Positions 8,390 through 15,265 are shown, numbered from the stretch's first letter. The stretch is DNA of 16,550 nucleotides from JANQUM01 sp047630355 (GCA_047630355.1 JBLHXN010000073.1:1-16550), one strand, 5' to 3'. Program-made: numbers and translations. The notes: generated by a model not told the origin, from the sequence alone.

Positions 8390-8504
8390 AGATGTTTAGA
8401 AAATAATTGAGCAAAAAAACGAAAATAGTGGATTAGCCCCGAACTTATCAGGTTTATGTCGAAATTTGCAGAAAAATTGATTGGAGACTCAGAAAAACTT
8501 AGCA

Positions 8505-9050
8505 ATGAATATAAAGTATAAAATCAGTTGGTTATTGATTACCGGATATTGTGCACTGATAACGAGCTGCACCAATATTGAACGCGTGGATACTACTCAA
8601 GTGAAAGCACTCGTAGAAAATAGCGAGATAAAACGCATTACGCCCGCCGATATGAACGCTACCGTAAACCGCTTGGGTAAACAACTTACCGACAGCCTGA
8701 ACACCGCTTTTATGACCCAAAAAGACCTTTCCTGCGATTTGGCTAACAATGCATTGGTGAATTCACTAACGAAAGAAAACAACTACAAAATCAGGTTGTT
8801 AGGGGCGAAGGACACCACTGCCACCAATTTATACAGCAAGGAACTCGACGTACTCTTTGCCTACGCCTACAACGCCAAGCGAGGACTTTCGACTGAATCT
8901 AACATTCAAAAAATGGGGGATTCTTTATTGATTTATTCCGCTCCGGCAAACGCCAAAATAGCCGAACGCTGTTTCAACGATTCTAAAAACAAACTTGCCG
9001 TTTGGAGTTTGGTTTTTCCGGTGGGAGAGGTGATTAAAAGGATTGAGTGA
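8505..9050 (+). CDS. Lipoprotein of unknown function, weakly DUF3365-like
   Basis: The 181-residue product is best started at ATG 8505; a TTG at 8481 would add eight residues before the signal. MNIKYKISWLLITGYCALIT followed by SC is a lipoprotein signal with C22 as the lipid-attachment site. The mature protein is helical and has a pattern (LGKQLTDSLNTAF, DLANNALVNSLTKENNYKIR, YSKELDVLFAYAYNAK) loosely similar to the DUF3365/Tll0287-like sensor domain, but it has no CxxCH haem motif. That family guess is weak. Its last 140 nt recur in degraded form at 9855-9994, beyond the toxin-antitoxin module, which shows that a second copy once existed. It diverges from the broken serine hydrolase. Confidence 0.8.
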   Translation: MNIKYKISWLLITGYCALITSCTNIERVDTTQVKALVENSEIKRITPADMNATVNRLGKQLTDSLNTAFMTQKDLSCDLANNALVNSLTKENNYKIRLLGAKDTTATNLYSKELDVLFAYAYNAKRGLSTESNIQKMGDSLLIYSAPANAKIAERCFNDSKNKLAVWSLVFPVGEVIKRIE

Positions 9051-9075
9051 GGAATTTGGGTAGCACGAAGTTCTA

Positions 9076-9474
9076 TTACGCTAACAAAACTTCTGCGGAT
9101 ATACCAAAATGCTTGTACAGTGATTTTGCCATTTTATAAGTTAATGGTCTCTTTCTATTCAATATCTCCGATACCCTGTTTTCTCCACCGAGGTATTTAG
9201 CTAAATCTTTCTGTGGTAGGTTGAGCATTTCAAGTCTTTGTTTGATTGCTTCAATCGGATCCAGCTTCTCGACGGGGCTGGTCTTTTTCTCGTACTCAAT
9301 AGCCAATATCGTTACCGTTTCCAGAATATCTAAAGCCTTTTCTTTTTTAGCTTCATCTTCGATTTCATCAGCGTCGATTAGTAGTTCGATTATCGCTTTT
9401 GCCCGAATGAAATCTTCTTCCTTTCTGATAGGTTTTATTACGATTGTGTTGAGGTCTATTTCTTTCGTTTTCAT
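9076..9474 (-). CDS. higA: HigA-type antitoxin, XRE-family regulator
   Basis: The 132-residue protein has an acidic, helical N-terminal half (about residues 15-65, rich in Glu, Lys and Ile) and a C-terminal helix-turn-helix of the Cro/CI type: IEAIKQRLEMLNLPQKDLAK, YLGGENRVSEILNRKRPLTY, KMAKSLYKHFGIS. This is the layout of COG5499-type HigA antitoxins, which bind their toxin and repress the higBA promoter. The gene starts 18 nt after the end of the higB frame, the toxin-first order typical of higBA. The antitoxin appears intact although the toxin is not. Confidence 0.85.
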   Translation of the reverse strand: MKTKEIDLNTIVIKPIRKEEDFIRAKAIIELLIDADEIEDEAKKEKALDILETVTILAIEYEKKTSPVEKLDPIEAIKQRLEMLNLPQKDLAKYLGGENRVSEILNRKRPLTYKMAKSLYKHFGISAEVLLA

Positions 9475-9492
9475 TGCGATAGTTGATCGTAA

Positions 9493-9788
9493 CTAAATAT
9501 TTTTGATGTCAATTATTTTGTCGTATTCTTTGTGCGTTCCCAAGAACCTGACAAACACCAGTTTTCTTTCGTATTGAAACTTGGCAATGAGCCTGTATTT
9601 GTTCCTGCATATATTGAACACAATGCGGTTATTTCCTACCGTATCAGCACCTTTGAACAACTGAATCACTTCGTTAGGACTCTCAAAGTCAGTATCTTCT
9701 ATGACTTCCATCCACGTTTTAGGGATGGCTCGGCATCAGGGTAGTCCTTCCAAAACCTTTTTAGGGTCGAATCGGTGAATAATCTCAT
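9493..9788 (-). pseudogene. higB: HigB-type mRNA interferase toxin with a 1-nt frameshift
   Basis: HigB toxins are ribosome-dependent mRNA endonucleases of about 100 residues. From ATG 9788-9786 the frame reads MRLFTDSTLKRFWKDYPDAE then PSLK, the usual HigB N-terminus, and then goes off frame (R-G-W-K-S-stop). One base earlier in phase it continues T-W-M-E-V-I-E-D-T-D, then GADTVGNNRIVFNICRNKYR and LVFVRFLGTHKEYDKI, the conserved core. Adding one base to the A-run (T-run 9717-9720 on the plus strand) restores 98 residues. As it stands, only a fragment of about 29 residues or an internal-ATG 72-residue product (from 9711) can be made. Toxin loss with antitoxin kept is the expected direction of decay; a sequencing error in the run is the main alternative. 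Confidence 0.82.
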
Positions 9789-9815
9789 TACTAATACGAA
9801 GATAGAAAAAAAAAA

Positions 9816-9832
9816 CTTCCCAATATTGGAAG
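9816..9832. promoter_or_regulatory. Palindromic operator candidate of higBA
   Basis: CTTCCCAATATTGGAAG contains the perfect 10-bp palindrome CCAATATTGG and lies 28-44 bp upstream of the higB start, before a run of ten A residues (plus strand) that separates it from the gene. Reading on the minus strand, TATCTTCG downstream is one mismatch from the TAnnTTTG -7 element. HigA antitoxins normally bind such palindromes to repress their own operon, so this site is a reasonable target. Confidence 0.5.
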
Positions 9833-9994
9833 TGCGGAGAATTTGTCGGAAAGTAAATTGGAGGATTTCTTATTGACTCACTCCGCTCCGTACCTGCCAA
9901 AATTGCCGAACGCTGCTTCAACGATTCTGAAAATAAACTCGCGGTGTGGAGTTTGGTCTTTCAGGTGGGAGAGGTGATTAAGAGTATTGAGTGA
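9831..9994 (+). pseudogene. Degraded 3' fragment of the 8505-9050 lipoprotein gene
   Basis: The fragment aligns to the end of the lipoprotein gene at 8505-9050. It reads SAENLSESKLEDFLLTHSAP (genuine gene: GLSTESNIQKMGDSLLIYSA then P). After a 1-nt loss near 9890-9896 it continues AKIAERCFNDSENKLAVWSL then VFQVGEVIKSIE and a TGA at 9992-9994. The 5' two thirds of the gene are missing and are replaced by the higBA promoter region; the homology begins right at the palindrome at 9816-9832. There is no start codon and the frame is broken, so no product is expected. The two copies have the same orientation. Confidence 0.85.
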
Positions 9995-10000
9995 GTGGAG

Positions 10001-10909
10001 TTATAATGTGTAAATGACCGTCGTTTCATTTTTAGTTAAAATTGCTCCGTAGCCGTTTTTGATATTTGTCACGGTAGCTCTTGACGTTTCAAACGCCTTA
10101 AATATTCCCTCTGTTGGAAGTAATTGTGAATAGAAATCTAAATAAAACTTGGTCGTACTGCTTAGCTTAATTGAAACGGCATCAATTTTTTTCTGTTGAA
10201 ACTGATTAATTAATGTTTCAGCCGTACCTTCTAATTCTACAAAAAAGCTTACAGTATTTTGTTGTTTATTAAAGCACTCACCATTGAATATTTGTTTCCT
10301 AGAAGTGAAAGTAAACGCACATGGGCTACCAAAATCTGGTATGGTCATGTCAGAAATTACATTTGCAGAAGTGGAATTTTGGTTATATACACCAACTATT
10401 TCGGCTACAAAATAAGTAGCAGTAGCTGGTAATTCTTCAAAATTTATTGACAACAGCTTTGTTGGTACTTGCTGGTTTAAAGGCGAGAATACTTCTTTTT
10501 CTGCAAAGCCAAAATTTGTTATTTTAATTGGAGGAGGAATTAAGACTGGCTCAGATTCGGCAGTTAAGAAATCGGGGGCTTCTACACGTACTTTATAAGT
10601 TTTTCCAACTTTTGGTTTGTACAATTTAGCAGAATAGAATATAGTAGAATTATCCACTCTTTTTAATTCATCAACCTCTTGACTATCTTCTATTAATACA
10701 ACTTTGATTGAATTCAAATAGGAATTGCTAAAAGTAACTTCTCCGGTTGGCGGAAAAGTTCTTTCGATTTGTATGCTGACCACACTTTCTGGCGAAAGTT
10801 CTCCAAAAATGACAAACTTATTCCCTTCGTAAGGCAAGGTTACATTTAATGCCTTCTCACAAGATACAAAACAAATAAAAAGTAATAAGTAGCCAGTTTT
10901 TATTTTCAT
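10001..10909 (-). CDS. DUF4249 family outer-membrane lipoprotein, partner of TonB-dependent receptor
   Basis: The 302-residue product has a lipoprotein signal (MKIKTGYLLLFICFVSC, C17). The mature part follows the DUF4249 pattern: an N-terminal Ig-like half opening LPYEGNKFVIFGELSPESVV, a middle strand region (GKTYKVRVEAPDFLTAESEP), and a C-terminal segment with FYLDFYSQLLPTEGIFKAFE, ending in the small barrel-like part with GYGAILTKN. DUF4249 genes regularly sit beside SusC-like or other TonB-dependent receptors in Bacteroidota and are taken to be their surface lipoprotein partner. Here the start codon overlaps the receptor stop (ATGA, 10906-10909), so translation is coupled. The substrate is unknown. 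Confidence 0.88.
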   Translation of the reverse strand: MKIKTGYLLLFICFVSCEKALNVTLPYEGNKFVIFGELSPESVVSIQIERTFPPTGEVTFSNSYLNSIKVVLIEDSQEVDELKRVDNSTIFYSAKLYKPKVGKTYKVRVEAPDFLTAESEPVLIPPPIKITNFGFAEKEVFSPLNQQVPTKLLSINFEELPATATYFVAEIVGVYNQNSTSANVISDMTIPDFGSPCAFTFTSRKQIFNGECFNKQQNTVSFFVELEGTAETLINQFQQKKIDAVSIKLSSTTKFYLDFYSQLLPTEGIFKAFETSRATVTNIKNGYGAILTKNETTVIYTL

Positions 10910-13263
10910 TTAATCTTTATTGAGTAGTTGACAAACGGCAGAAAAGGGATAACCGACCGCTTGACTAATTGATTGTTATAACCGACGATTGCCTGCCTTC
11001 CAGTAGTAGGGTTTCGTTCAGAATAATTGTAGTTAGTTTTTACATCTAAATAAAACGGATTTGCTTGATTATAAGTATTATAAACACCGACTGTCCAAGT
11101 CCTGAGATTACCCTTCGACGTTTCTTTTTCGAAATTTACACTAAAATCTAATCTGTGGAATGCGGGCATCCGGTAGTTATTTCTTTCAGAATAAATTGGT
11201 ATTGGTTTAAAATAGCCATCTATAACAGGGTTACGCATTAACGCAATAGGAACGGTTGTCGGGCTTCCGGTTTGAAAGATCCAATTAGCAGAAATATCAA
11301 TAGCATTACTGACTTTGTAGTTACCTACTATTGCAGTAATGTGCCTTCGGTCAAAATTTGCGGCGTACCAGTTATTTTGGTTAATGTTCTCAAATTTGCG
11401 ATAGTTCCAAGCTAATGAATACGAGAGCCAACCCGTAAACTTTCCAATATTTTTATCTACGAATAATTCAATTCCATAAGCTTTTCCAAGACCACCATTC
11501 TCTATTAAATCAACGTAAGATTCTCCTGAATTTGTGAGGTAGTTGACCCCATCTTTATACTCAATTACGTTTTTAAAAATTTTGTAGTATCCCTCTAAAC
11601 TAAAACTTATGCCTTTGCCAATATTTTTTGACAAACTCGCAGTAAGTTGGCGTGAACTCTGAGGTGGTATTTCACCCGTTGCGGGTATCCATAAGTCATT
11701 AGGTAACCCTCCGCTACTACTGTTGAGTAAGTGAATAAACTGCTTCATGTTAGCATAGCCAATTTTAAATGAAAGCGAATTTATTAAATTGAAATTTGCG
11801 GCAAAACGTGGCTCCCAAGAGTCAAAATTATCATTGTTTACATTCAGTGTGGCATAGCGGAGTCCCGCTGAAACTTCAAGCCAGTTGTTCAATCTATTTT
11901 TCGTTTCAAAATAAGAACCCGTTTCAAAGCTCTTGATTTGCTCCGAATTTGCTTCATTTATAATACTGTACGTTGTTTGTAAATCAATTGGCGTATAAAA
12001 GTGCTGTGTTAAATCTGTTCCAAACCTTATCTCATGTTTGTTATTTGGATAAAACTCAAAAGATGGTTTTAGTAAAACATCTTGAATTTTTGTTTTTGAA
12101 TTGATGAAATCAATAGTCTCTCGTGCTTTTATATTTTCGGTCTTTACTCCATATTGATATTGGGTATAAGCAGCGGTAGTTTTGAAGAATAAACGCTGAT
12201 TGATAGGCAGAATATAACGCAAACTACTTGTTAGGTTCCCCCATTCTAAAGCAGCTTTGTTCAGATTCCCTGCCTCGCCTTGCTTTTCGTTTACGTACCA
12301 TAAATCATTCCCTGTGTAGGTGCTCCAAAATAATTGCGAATTATTTTTAAACTGCTTGTTTAACTTAAAATTGACATCATACAAACTGTAGTTGAAGAAT
12401 GAACCAAAATCATTATTGAGATACGAAATATAAGTGGGTAGCAAAGCCAGTGCTAAGTTTGAAAAGCGAGCTGATAAGAAGAAAGTAGGTGAGTTCGGAC
12501 TATTCTTTTTTAAAGGTCCTTCAAAAAGTATACGGGAGTTAATTAAACCTACCCCAATTTCGAGGTTTCGTTTTTTTGAACTTCCTTCTTTTACATTTAT
12601 ATCTATTACCGACGAGAGACGCCCACCAAAACGTGCTGGAAATGACGACTTGTAAAGCGTTACATTTTTTATAGCGTCAGGGTTGAAAACTGAGACTAAA
12701 CCAAAGAGATGAGAGACATTATAAACTGGGGTTTCATCCAGAAGGATTAGGTTCTGATCGGGCGTGCCACCACGTACCAGTATTCCCGTAGTTCCTTCAT
12801 TTGCGGTACTCACGCCTGGCGTTAAGGCAAGGGCTTTCAAAATGTCAGCCTCTCCAAATAAAACGGGCACTGCCTTTAAACGACTCACCGGAATTGCTGT
12901 GACCCCAATTGGTACCTGATCTAAACTTTGCGGTTCTTTATTGCCTTTAACTTCTACTTCATTTAGTAAATCAACTGTTTCCTCAAGTTCAATTAATAGC
13001 GTTTGGTCTAACTGATTGACATTAATTGAACGTGTTTTATACCCTACAGAACTGACAGATAATATGACCTTTAGTTTATCTATGGACAAACTAAAAAAAC
13101 CGTATGCGTTTGTAGCAGTTGCTACGGAGCTACCTTCTATGATGATTGTTGCTCCGATTATTGTTTCACCCGTCTTCTTGTCCTTGACAAAACCCGAAAT
13201 GGCTTGTGCAAATACAGAGAAGGAGCTAAGTAATAAAATTGATGTAATGAATAGTGATTTCAT
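10906..13263 (-). CDS. TonB-dependent receptor with carboxypeptidase-regulatory-like N-terminal domain
   Basis: The 785-residue outer-membrane transporter starts at ATG 13263-13261 with signal peptide MKSLFITSILLLSSFSVFAQ. Residues about 21-107 are a CarboxypepD_reg-like Ig domain (ISGFVKDKKTGETIIGATII then NAYGFFSLSI). Residues about 115-230 are the plug, with the landmarks EADILKALALTPGVSTANEG, GILVRGGTPDQNLILLDETP and FPARFGGRLSSVIDINVKEG. The remainder is the 22-strand barrel with aromatic-rich strands and terminal FVNYSIKIK. Energy would come from TonB/ExbBD. It is shorter than typical SusC (about 1000 residues) and its partner is DUF4249 rather than SusD, so the cargo may be a peptide, metal chelate or other small molecule rather than glycan (inference). 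Confidence 0.92.
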   Translation of the reverse strand: MKSLFITSILLLSSFSVFAQAISGFVKDKKTGETIIGATIIIEGSSVATATNAYGFFSLSIDKLKVILSVSSVGYKTRSINVNQLDQTLLIELEETVDLLNEVEVKGNKEPQSLDQVPIGVTAIPVSRLKAVPVLFGEADILKALALTPGVSTANEGTTGILVRGGTPDQNLILLDETPVYNVSHLFGLVSVFNPDAIKNVTLYKSSFPARFGGRLSSVIDINVKEGSSKKRNLEIGVGLINSRILFEGPLKKNSPNSPTFFLSARFSNLALALLPTYISYLNNDFGSFFNYSLYDVNFKLNKQFKNNSQLFWSTYTGNDLWYVNEKQGEAGNLNKAALEWGNLTSSLRYILPINQRLFFKTTAAYTQYQYGVKTENIKARETIDFINSKTKIQDVLLKPSFEFYPNNKHEIRFGTDLTQHFYTPIDLQTTYSIINEANSEQIKSFETGSYFETKNRLNNWLEVSAGLRYATLNVNNDNFDSWEPRFAANFNLINSLSFKIGYANMKQFIHLLNSSSGGLPNDLWIPATGEIPPQSSRQLTASLSKNIGKGISFSLEGYYKIFKNVIEYKDGVNYLTNSGESYVDLIENGGLGKAYGIELFVDKNIGKFTGWLSYSLAWNYRKFENINQNNWYAANFDRRHITAIVGNYKVSNAIDISANWIFQTGSPTTVPIALMRNPVIDGYFKPIPIYSERNNYRMPAFHRLDFSVNFEKETSKGNLRTWTVGVYNTYNQANPFYLDVKTNYNYSERNPTTGRQAIVGYNNQLVKRSVIPFLPFVNYSIKIK

Positions 13264-13268
13264 TTTTG

Positions 13269-13314
13269 AAAAAAAAGACCCCCTTTTTCATGGCGGCAAA
13301 GAAAAGAGGGGTCT
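13269..13314 (-). terminator. Strong hairpin and T-run just before the TonB receptor start
   Basis: On the minus strand AGACCCC (13314-13308) pairs with GGGGTCT (13282-13276). The stem can extend inward through TCTTTTC and GAAAAAG to about 14 positions with two imperfect pairs, around a loop of about 11 nt. It is followed directly by a run of eight T residues. It begins about 10 nt after the stop of the upstream lipoprotein gene and the T-run ends about 5 nt before the receptor ATG at 13263. It is either the terminator of the upstream gene or an attenuator controlling the receptor unit. Confidence 0.75.
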
Positions 13315-13323
13315 GAGTTTTAA

Positions 13324-14268
13324 TTAAGCGGCATCGCTTGCTGATACGGTTCTTGTCTGACCATCAATACATTTAGCTGTCCCAGTTGAATTTAACCATC
13401 TCAAATCAGGGCCAACTTGAATGATTCGACTTGTATTAAGAATCGGACCCAAAGTATCGAAGTAATCATACCAGCCGTAAGGTAAGCTAGGGTTCTGCCG
13501 ATTTGGACCCCAACCGTTATTACTAGTTGCAAGTGATAGTTCAGAAGTGTCAAATTGCCACCATGTCCACAAAGTTCTTCTTTGATGCTTAAGTTCGACT
13601 TCTGTGGTTCCTAAAAAGACATTGAAGCCCCAAGTGGCTAAGTATACGCTGTTTGGTGTGTTGATGTTGATTTGCAACCGATAATTCCTGCCACCAGTAC
13701 TATAATCGTTATCATTTGAACTACTACTTATACTCCGCAAATTCCTTTCGTTGGATGACTCCATTATCTTGTAGCTATACTTTGACGAAGTGGGTCTTTT
13801 ATAGTTCTCGATCAAGGTTATTTCACCGTCATTAATCGTTAATAAACCATCACCAATAGCGAAGTTTAAATTCTTGTTCAAAATTAACTTGAGCCAGCTT
13901 CCTGATACTGTTTCAACAAGTTCAAACTCATTATCGTTTAATGGAATAATCTTAAGATAGCTCTTCAGGTTATCGGGAACTACCTGTGTTTCCAACTGTG
14001 TTTCCAAAATTGGATTTATAGTTTTCTCATCCAAATTTGAATAAAGCATTTCTAAAGGCTCAAATCCATTTTTTAGTAGCAAATTTTTAAGAACATCAAA
14101 TTCTTTTGTGTCCATTTTAATAGATTCCAAAACTCTATTATACGAATCTTTTGAGGTAAACTTTAGTACACCGTTTTCAATAGACATGTCATCAGAGATG
14201 ACCGTTGCGTTCTCAGGACGAATGTTAAATTGCTCCCCTTTATCGCAAGAAGCCACAAAAAACATCAC
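13324..14268 (-). CDS. Lipoprotein of unknown family with signal peptide out of frame
   Basis: The longest frame begins at GTG 14268 and gives 314 residues starting MMFFVASCDKGEQ. The lipobox V-A-S-C is clear, but the hydrophobic stretch before it is too short for a signal. Upstream in the same frame the codons read C-I-I-L-I-G-V-M-F-F-V-A-S-C back to a TGA, without a usual start codon. An ATG at 14299-14297 (M-K-R-Y) sits in another phase and soon reaches a stop. One base fewer, or two more, in the ATATATG tract near 14285-14291 would give MKRICIILIGVMFFVASC. The body has an N-terminal helical half, a Ser/Asn linker near residues 176-192, and a Trp-rich C-terminal half (RRTLWTWWQFDTSEL, NNGWGPNRQNPSLPYGWYDY). 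No family was recognised. It may be non-functional or expressed only in the alternative phase. Confidence 0.7.
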   Translation of the reverse strand: MMFFVASCDKGEQFNIRPENATVISDDMSIENGVLKFTSKDSYNRVLESIKMDTKEFDVLKNLLLKNGFEPLEMLYSNLDEKTINPILETQLETQVVPDNLKSYLKIIPLNDNEFELVETVSGSWLKLILNKNLNFAIGDGLLTINDGEITLIENYKRPTSSKYSYKIMESSNERNLRSISSSSNDNDYSTGGRNYRLQININTPNSVYLATWGFNVFLGTTEVELKHQRRTLWTWWQFDTSELSLATSNNGWGPNRQNPSLPYGWYDYFDTLGPILNTSRIIQVGPDLRWLNSTGTAKCIDGQTRTVSASDAA

Positions 14269-14335
14269 CCCTATTAAAATAATACATATATCGTTTCATA
14301 ATTTTACGTGTTTGATTTTGTTAAAAATTGAATCC

Positions 14336-14386
14336 AAAGCCCCTGCTGTCCGCCAAAGATTTGAGGGGGCTTTGTTGTGTACAAAG
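14336..14386. repeat. Two adjacent inverted repeats of unknown role
   Basis: AAAGCCCC (14336-14343) and GGGGCTTT (14366-14373) form a perfect 8-bp stem around a 22-nt loop. Immediately next to it, and sharing CTTT, CTTTGT (14370-14375) pairs with ACAAAG (14381-14386) around TGTGT. Neither is followed closely by a T-run on the plus strand; on the minus strand TTTTT follows the first stem after about seven bases, so weak termination of minus-strand transcripts is possible. They lie in the leader region of the lipoprotein gene at 13324-14268. Confidence 0.45.
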
Positions 14387-14404
14387 ATATGAGGCGTTTT
14401 TCAC

Positions 14405-14655
14405 ATAAAAAATGCACAAATCAGTAGAAAAAAGTTCTGATTTGTGCATCTGTGTTGCTACACACGTTTTCCTTTGGCAAGTTCGTGGTGCAAATCGTGT
14501 TGGGTCGAAAGACCCCGACACCACGTAAGGGTGGAAAACACCCTTACGCAGGCCGCCTACACGTGTTTTATCACGCATTTCCGTTCTTGTATTTTAGCAT
14601 AAATTTTACCCGAGCATAACCCTGTTCTACGTCGGCAGAGTGAAACACCCCGCCG
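14405..14655 (-). ncRNA. Candidate structured RNA with own terminator
   Basis: This gene-free stretch holds nested stems: CGTAAGGGTG/CACCCTTACG (14524-14533/14539-14548, perfect 10 bp), CGTGGTG/CACCACG (14484-14490/14519-14525) enclosing GGGTC/GACCC with a 4-nt loop (14502-14515), and a 10-pair hairpin at 14633-14655 with a 3-nt loop. ACACGTGT (14560-14567) can also pair long-range with ACGTGTGT near 14459-14466 (minus-strand sense). In the 14633-14655 hairpin and the long-range stem, the positions that are A-C mismatches on the plus strand are G-U pairs on the minus strand. That favours minus-strand transcription, as does the terminator at 14407-14449. An 85-codon frame across it looks fortuitous. 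A REP/MITE-like cluster is the alternative. No known RNA family was recognised. Confidence 0.35.
14407..14449 (-). terminator. 13-bp hairpin with T-run, terminator of the candidate RNA
   Basis: ATGCACAAATCAG (14412-14424) and CTGATTTGTGCAT (14437-14449) are perfectly complementary over 13 bp around a 12-nt loop. On the minus strand the stem is followed at once by TTTTT (14411-14407). On the plus strand no T-run follows. It terminates minus-strand transcription, yet the nearest minus-strand protein gene upstream (14747) already has its own terminator, which implies a separate transcript between them. Confidence 0.7.
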
Positions 14656-14675
14656 AATGGGAAGCTATTATCATG

Positions 14676-14717
14676 AAAAATTCGCAAGAGACCTACAACA
14701 CATCTGTCTCTTGCGAA
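14676..14717 (-). terminator. Terminator of the two-lipoprotein operon
   Basis: TTCGCAAGAGAC (14681-14692) and GTCTCTTGCGAA (14706-14717) pair perfectly over 12 bp with a 13-nt loop. On the minus strand TTTTT (14680-14676) follows directly. It lies about 30 nt beyond the stop of the 14747-15265 gene, a textbook intrinsic terminator for that unit. Confidence 0.85.
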
Positions 14718-14746
14718 GTAAATTATAAGTGCATACTTGCAAACTA

Positions 14747-15265
14747 TTATGGTTTACACGAGTTAGTATTCAAAAAATTGGCAATCGCTTCCTTTTCTTT
14801 TTTAATATCTTTCTCCCTGACCAACTTGGCTTCATAGAAAGATAAAAACGAATCATTGTTTAAAGACATTTTTTCTTGTGCGATAACCGTCAGTTTTTCT
14901 AAAGTTGCCCCGTAGAAAACATAGTAACCAGCGTAGCACATCTGGTCAGAGCCGAAATTGACGAATAAGATTTCTTTGTCTTTATTCCAGTTTATATACG
15001 AGATATTGCCTTCGGACACTTCATAGCTCGTTGCGTCAAACTTCCGATTTTTATAAATATAGTCAAGTACTCTGACTGCGTTCGACTGATAAAACAAAGG
15101 AGAGTTTGACAAGTTTTTATAAGTAAGGTCAATGTTCAACCCTTTGAAGTCATTCGCTTTCCCGTATATATCAGGAAGTTGTGAAATAACCTTATTGGGG
15201 CTGACTTCTTTTTTACACGCAAAACTAGCTGCAATTAATAATAAAAAGACGATTATCTTTTTCAT
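14747..15265 (-). CDS. Small lipoprotein of unknown function, downstream of DUF6973-like gene
   Basis: The 172-residue protein starts at ATG 15265-15263 with MKKIIVFLLLIAASFAC (C17 as lipid-attachment site) followed by KKE. The mature part is about 155 residues, mixed alpha/beta, with an aromatic strand region (DQMCYAGYYVFYGATLEKLT) and a charged C-terminal helix (ENDS in VREKDIKKEKEAIANFLNTN). No domain was recognised. The gene begins 11 nt after the stop of the DUF6973-like gene, so both should be on one mRNA, closed by the terminator at 14676-14717. A protective or partner role for the upstream protein is possible but only inferred from position. Confidence 0.82.
   Translation of the reverse strand: MKKIIVFLLLIAASFACKKEVSPNKVISQLPDIYGKANDFKGLNIDLTYKNLSNSPLFYQSNAVRVLDYIYKNRKFDATSYEVSEGNISYINWNKDKEILFVNFGSDQMCYAGYYVFYGATLEKLTVIAQEKMSLNNDSFLSFYEAKLVREKDIKKEKEAIANFLNTNSCKP

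Noticed and set aside
9069..9095. GAAGTT/AACTTC inverted repeat between the lipoprotein gene and higA as a terminator
   Set aside because: Only six pairs with a 15-nt loop and no T-run, and it overlaps the higA coding end.
9493..9711. Intact 72-residue toxin gene
   Set aside because: The missing HigB N-terminus is present just upstream in another phase, so this is the tail of a frameshifted gene.
9736..9921. 61-codon minus-strand frame
   Set aside because: It is antisense to the lipoprotein gene remnant and crosses the higBA promoter; it has no protein-like pattern.
14321..14578. 85-codon minus-strand frame across the hairpin region
   Set aside because: The codons are dictated by inverted repeats, the composition is Arg/Cys-rich, and there is no recognisable domain.
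14405..14655. tmRNA, RNase P RNA, SRP RNA or 6S RNA
   Set aside because: The diagnostic conserved segments of tmRNA, RNase P and SRP RNA were not found, and the fold looks branched instead of the single long rod of 6S RNA.
14640..14837. 65-codon plus-strand frame
   Set aside because: It covers a terminator hairpin and the antisense of the small lipoprotein gene.
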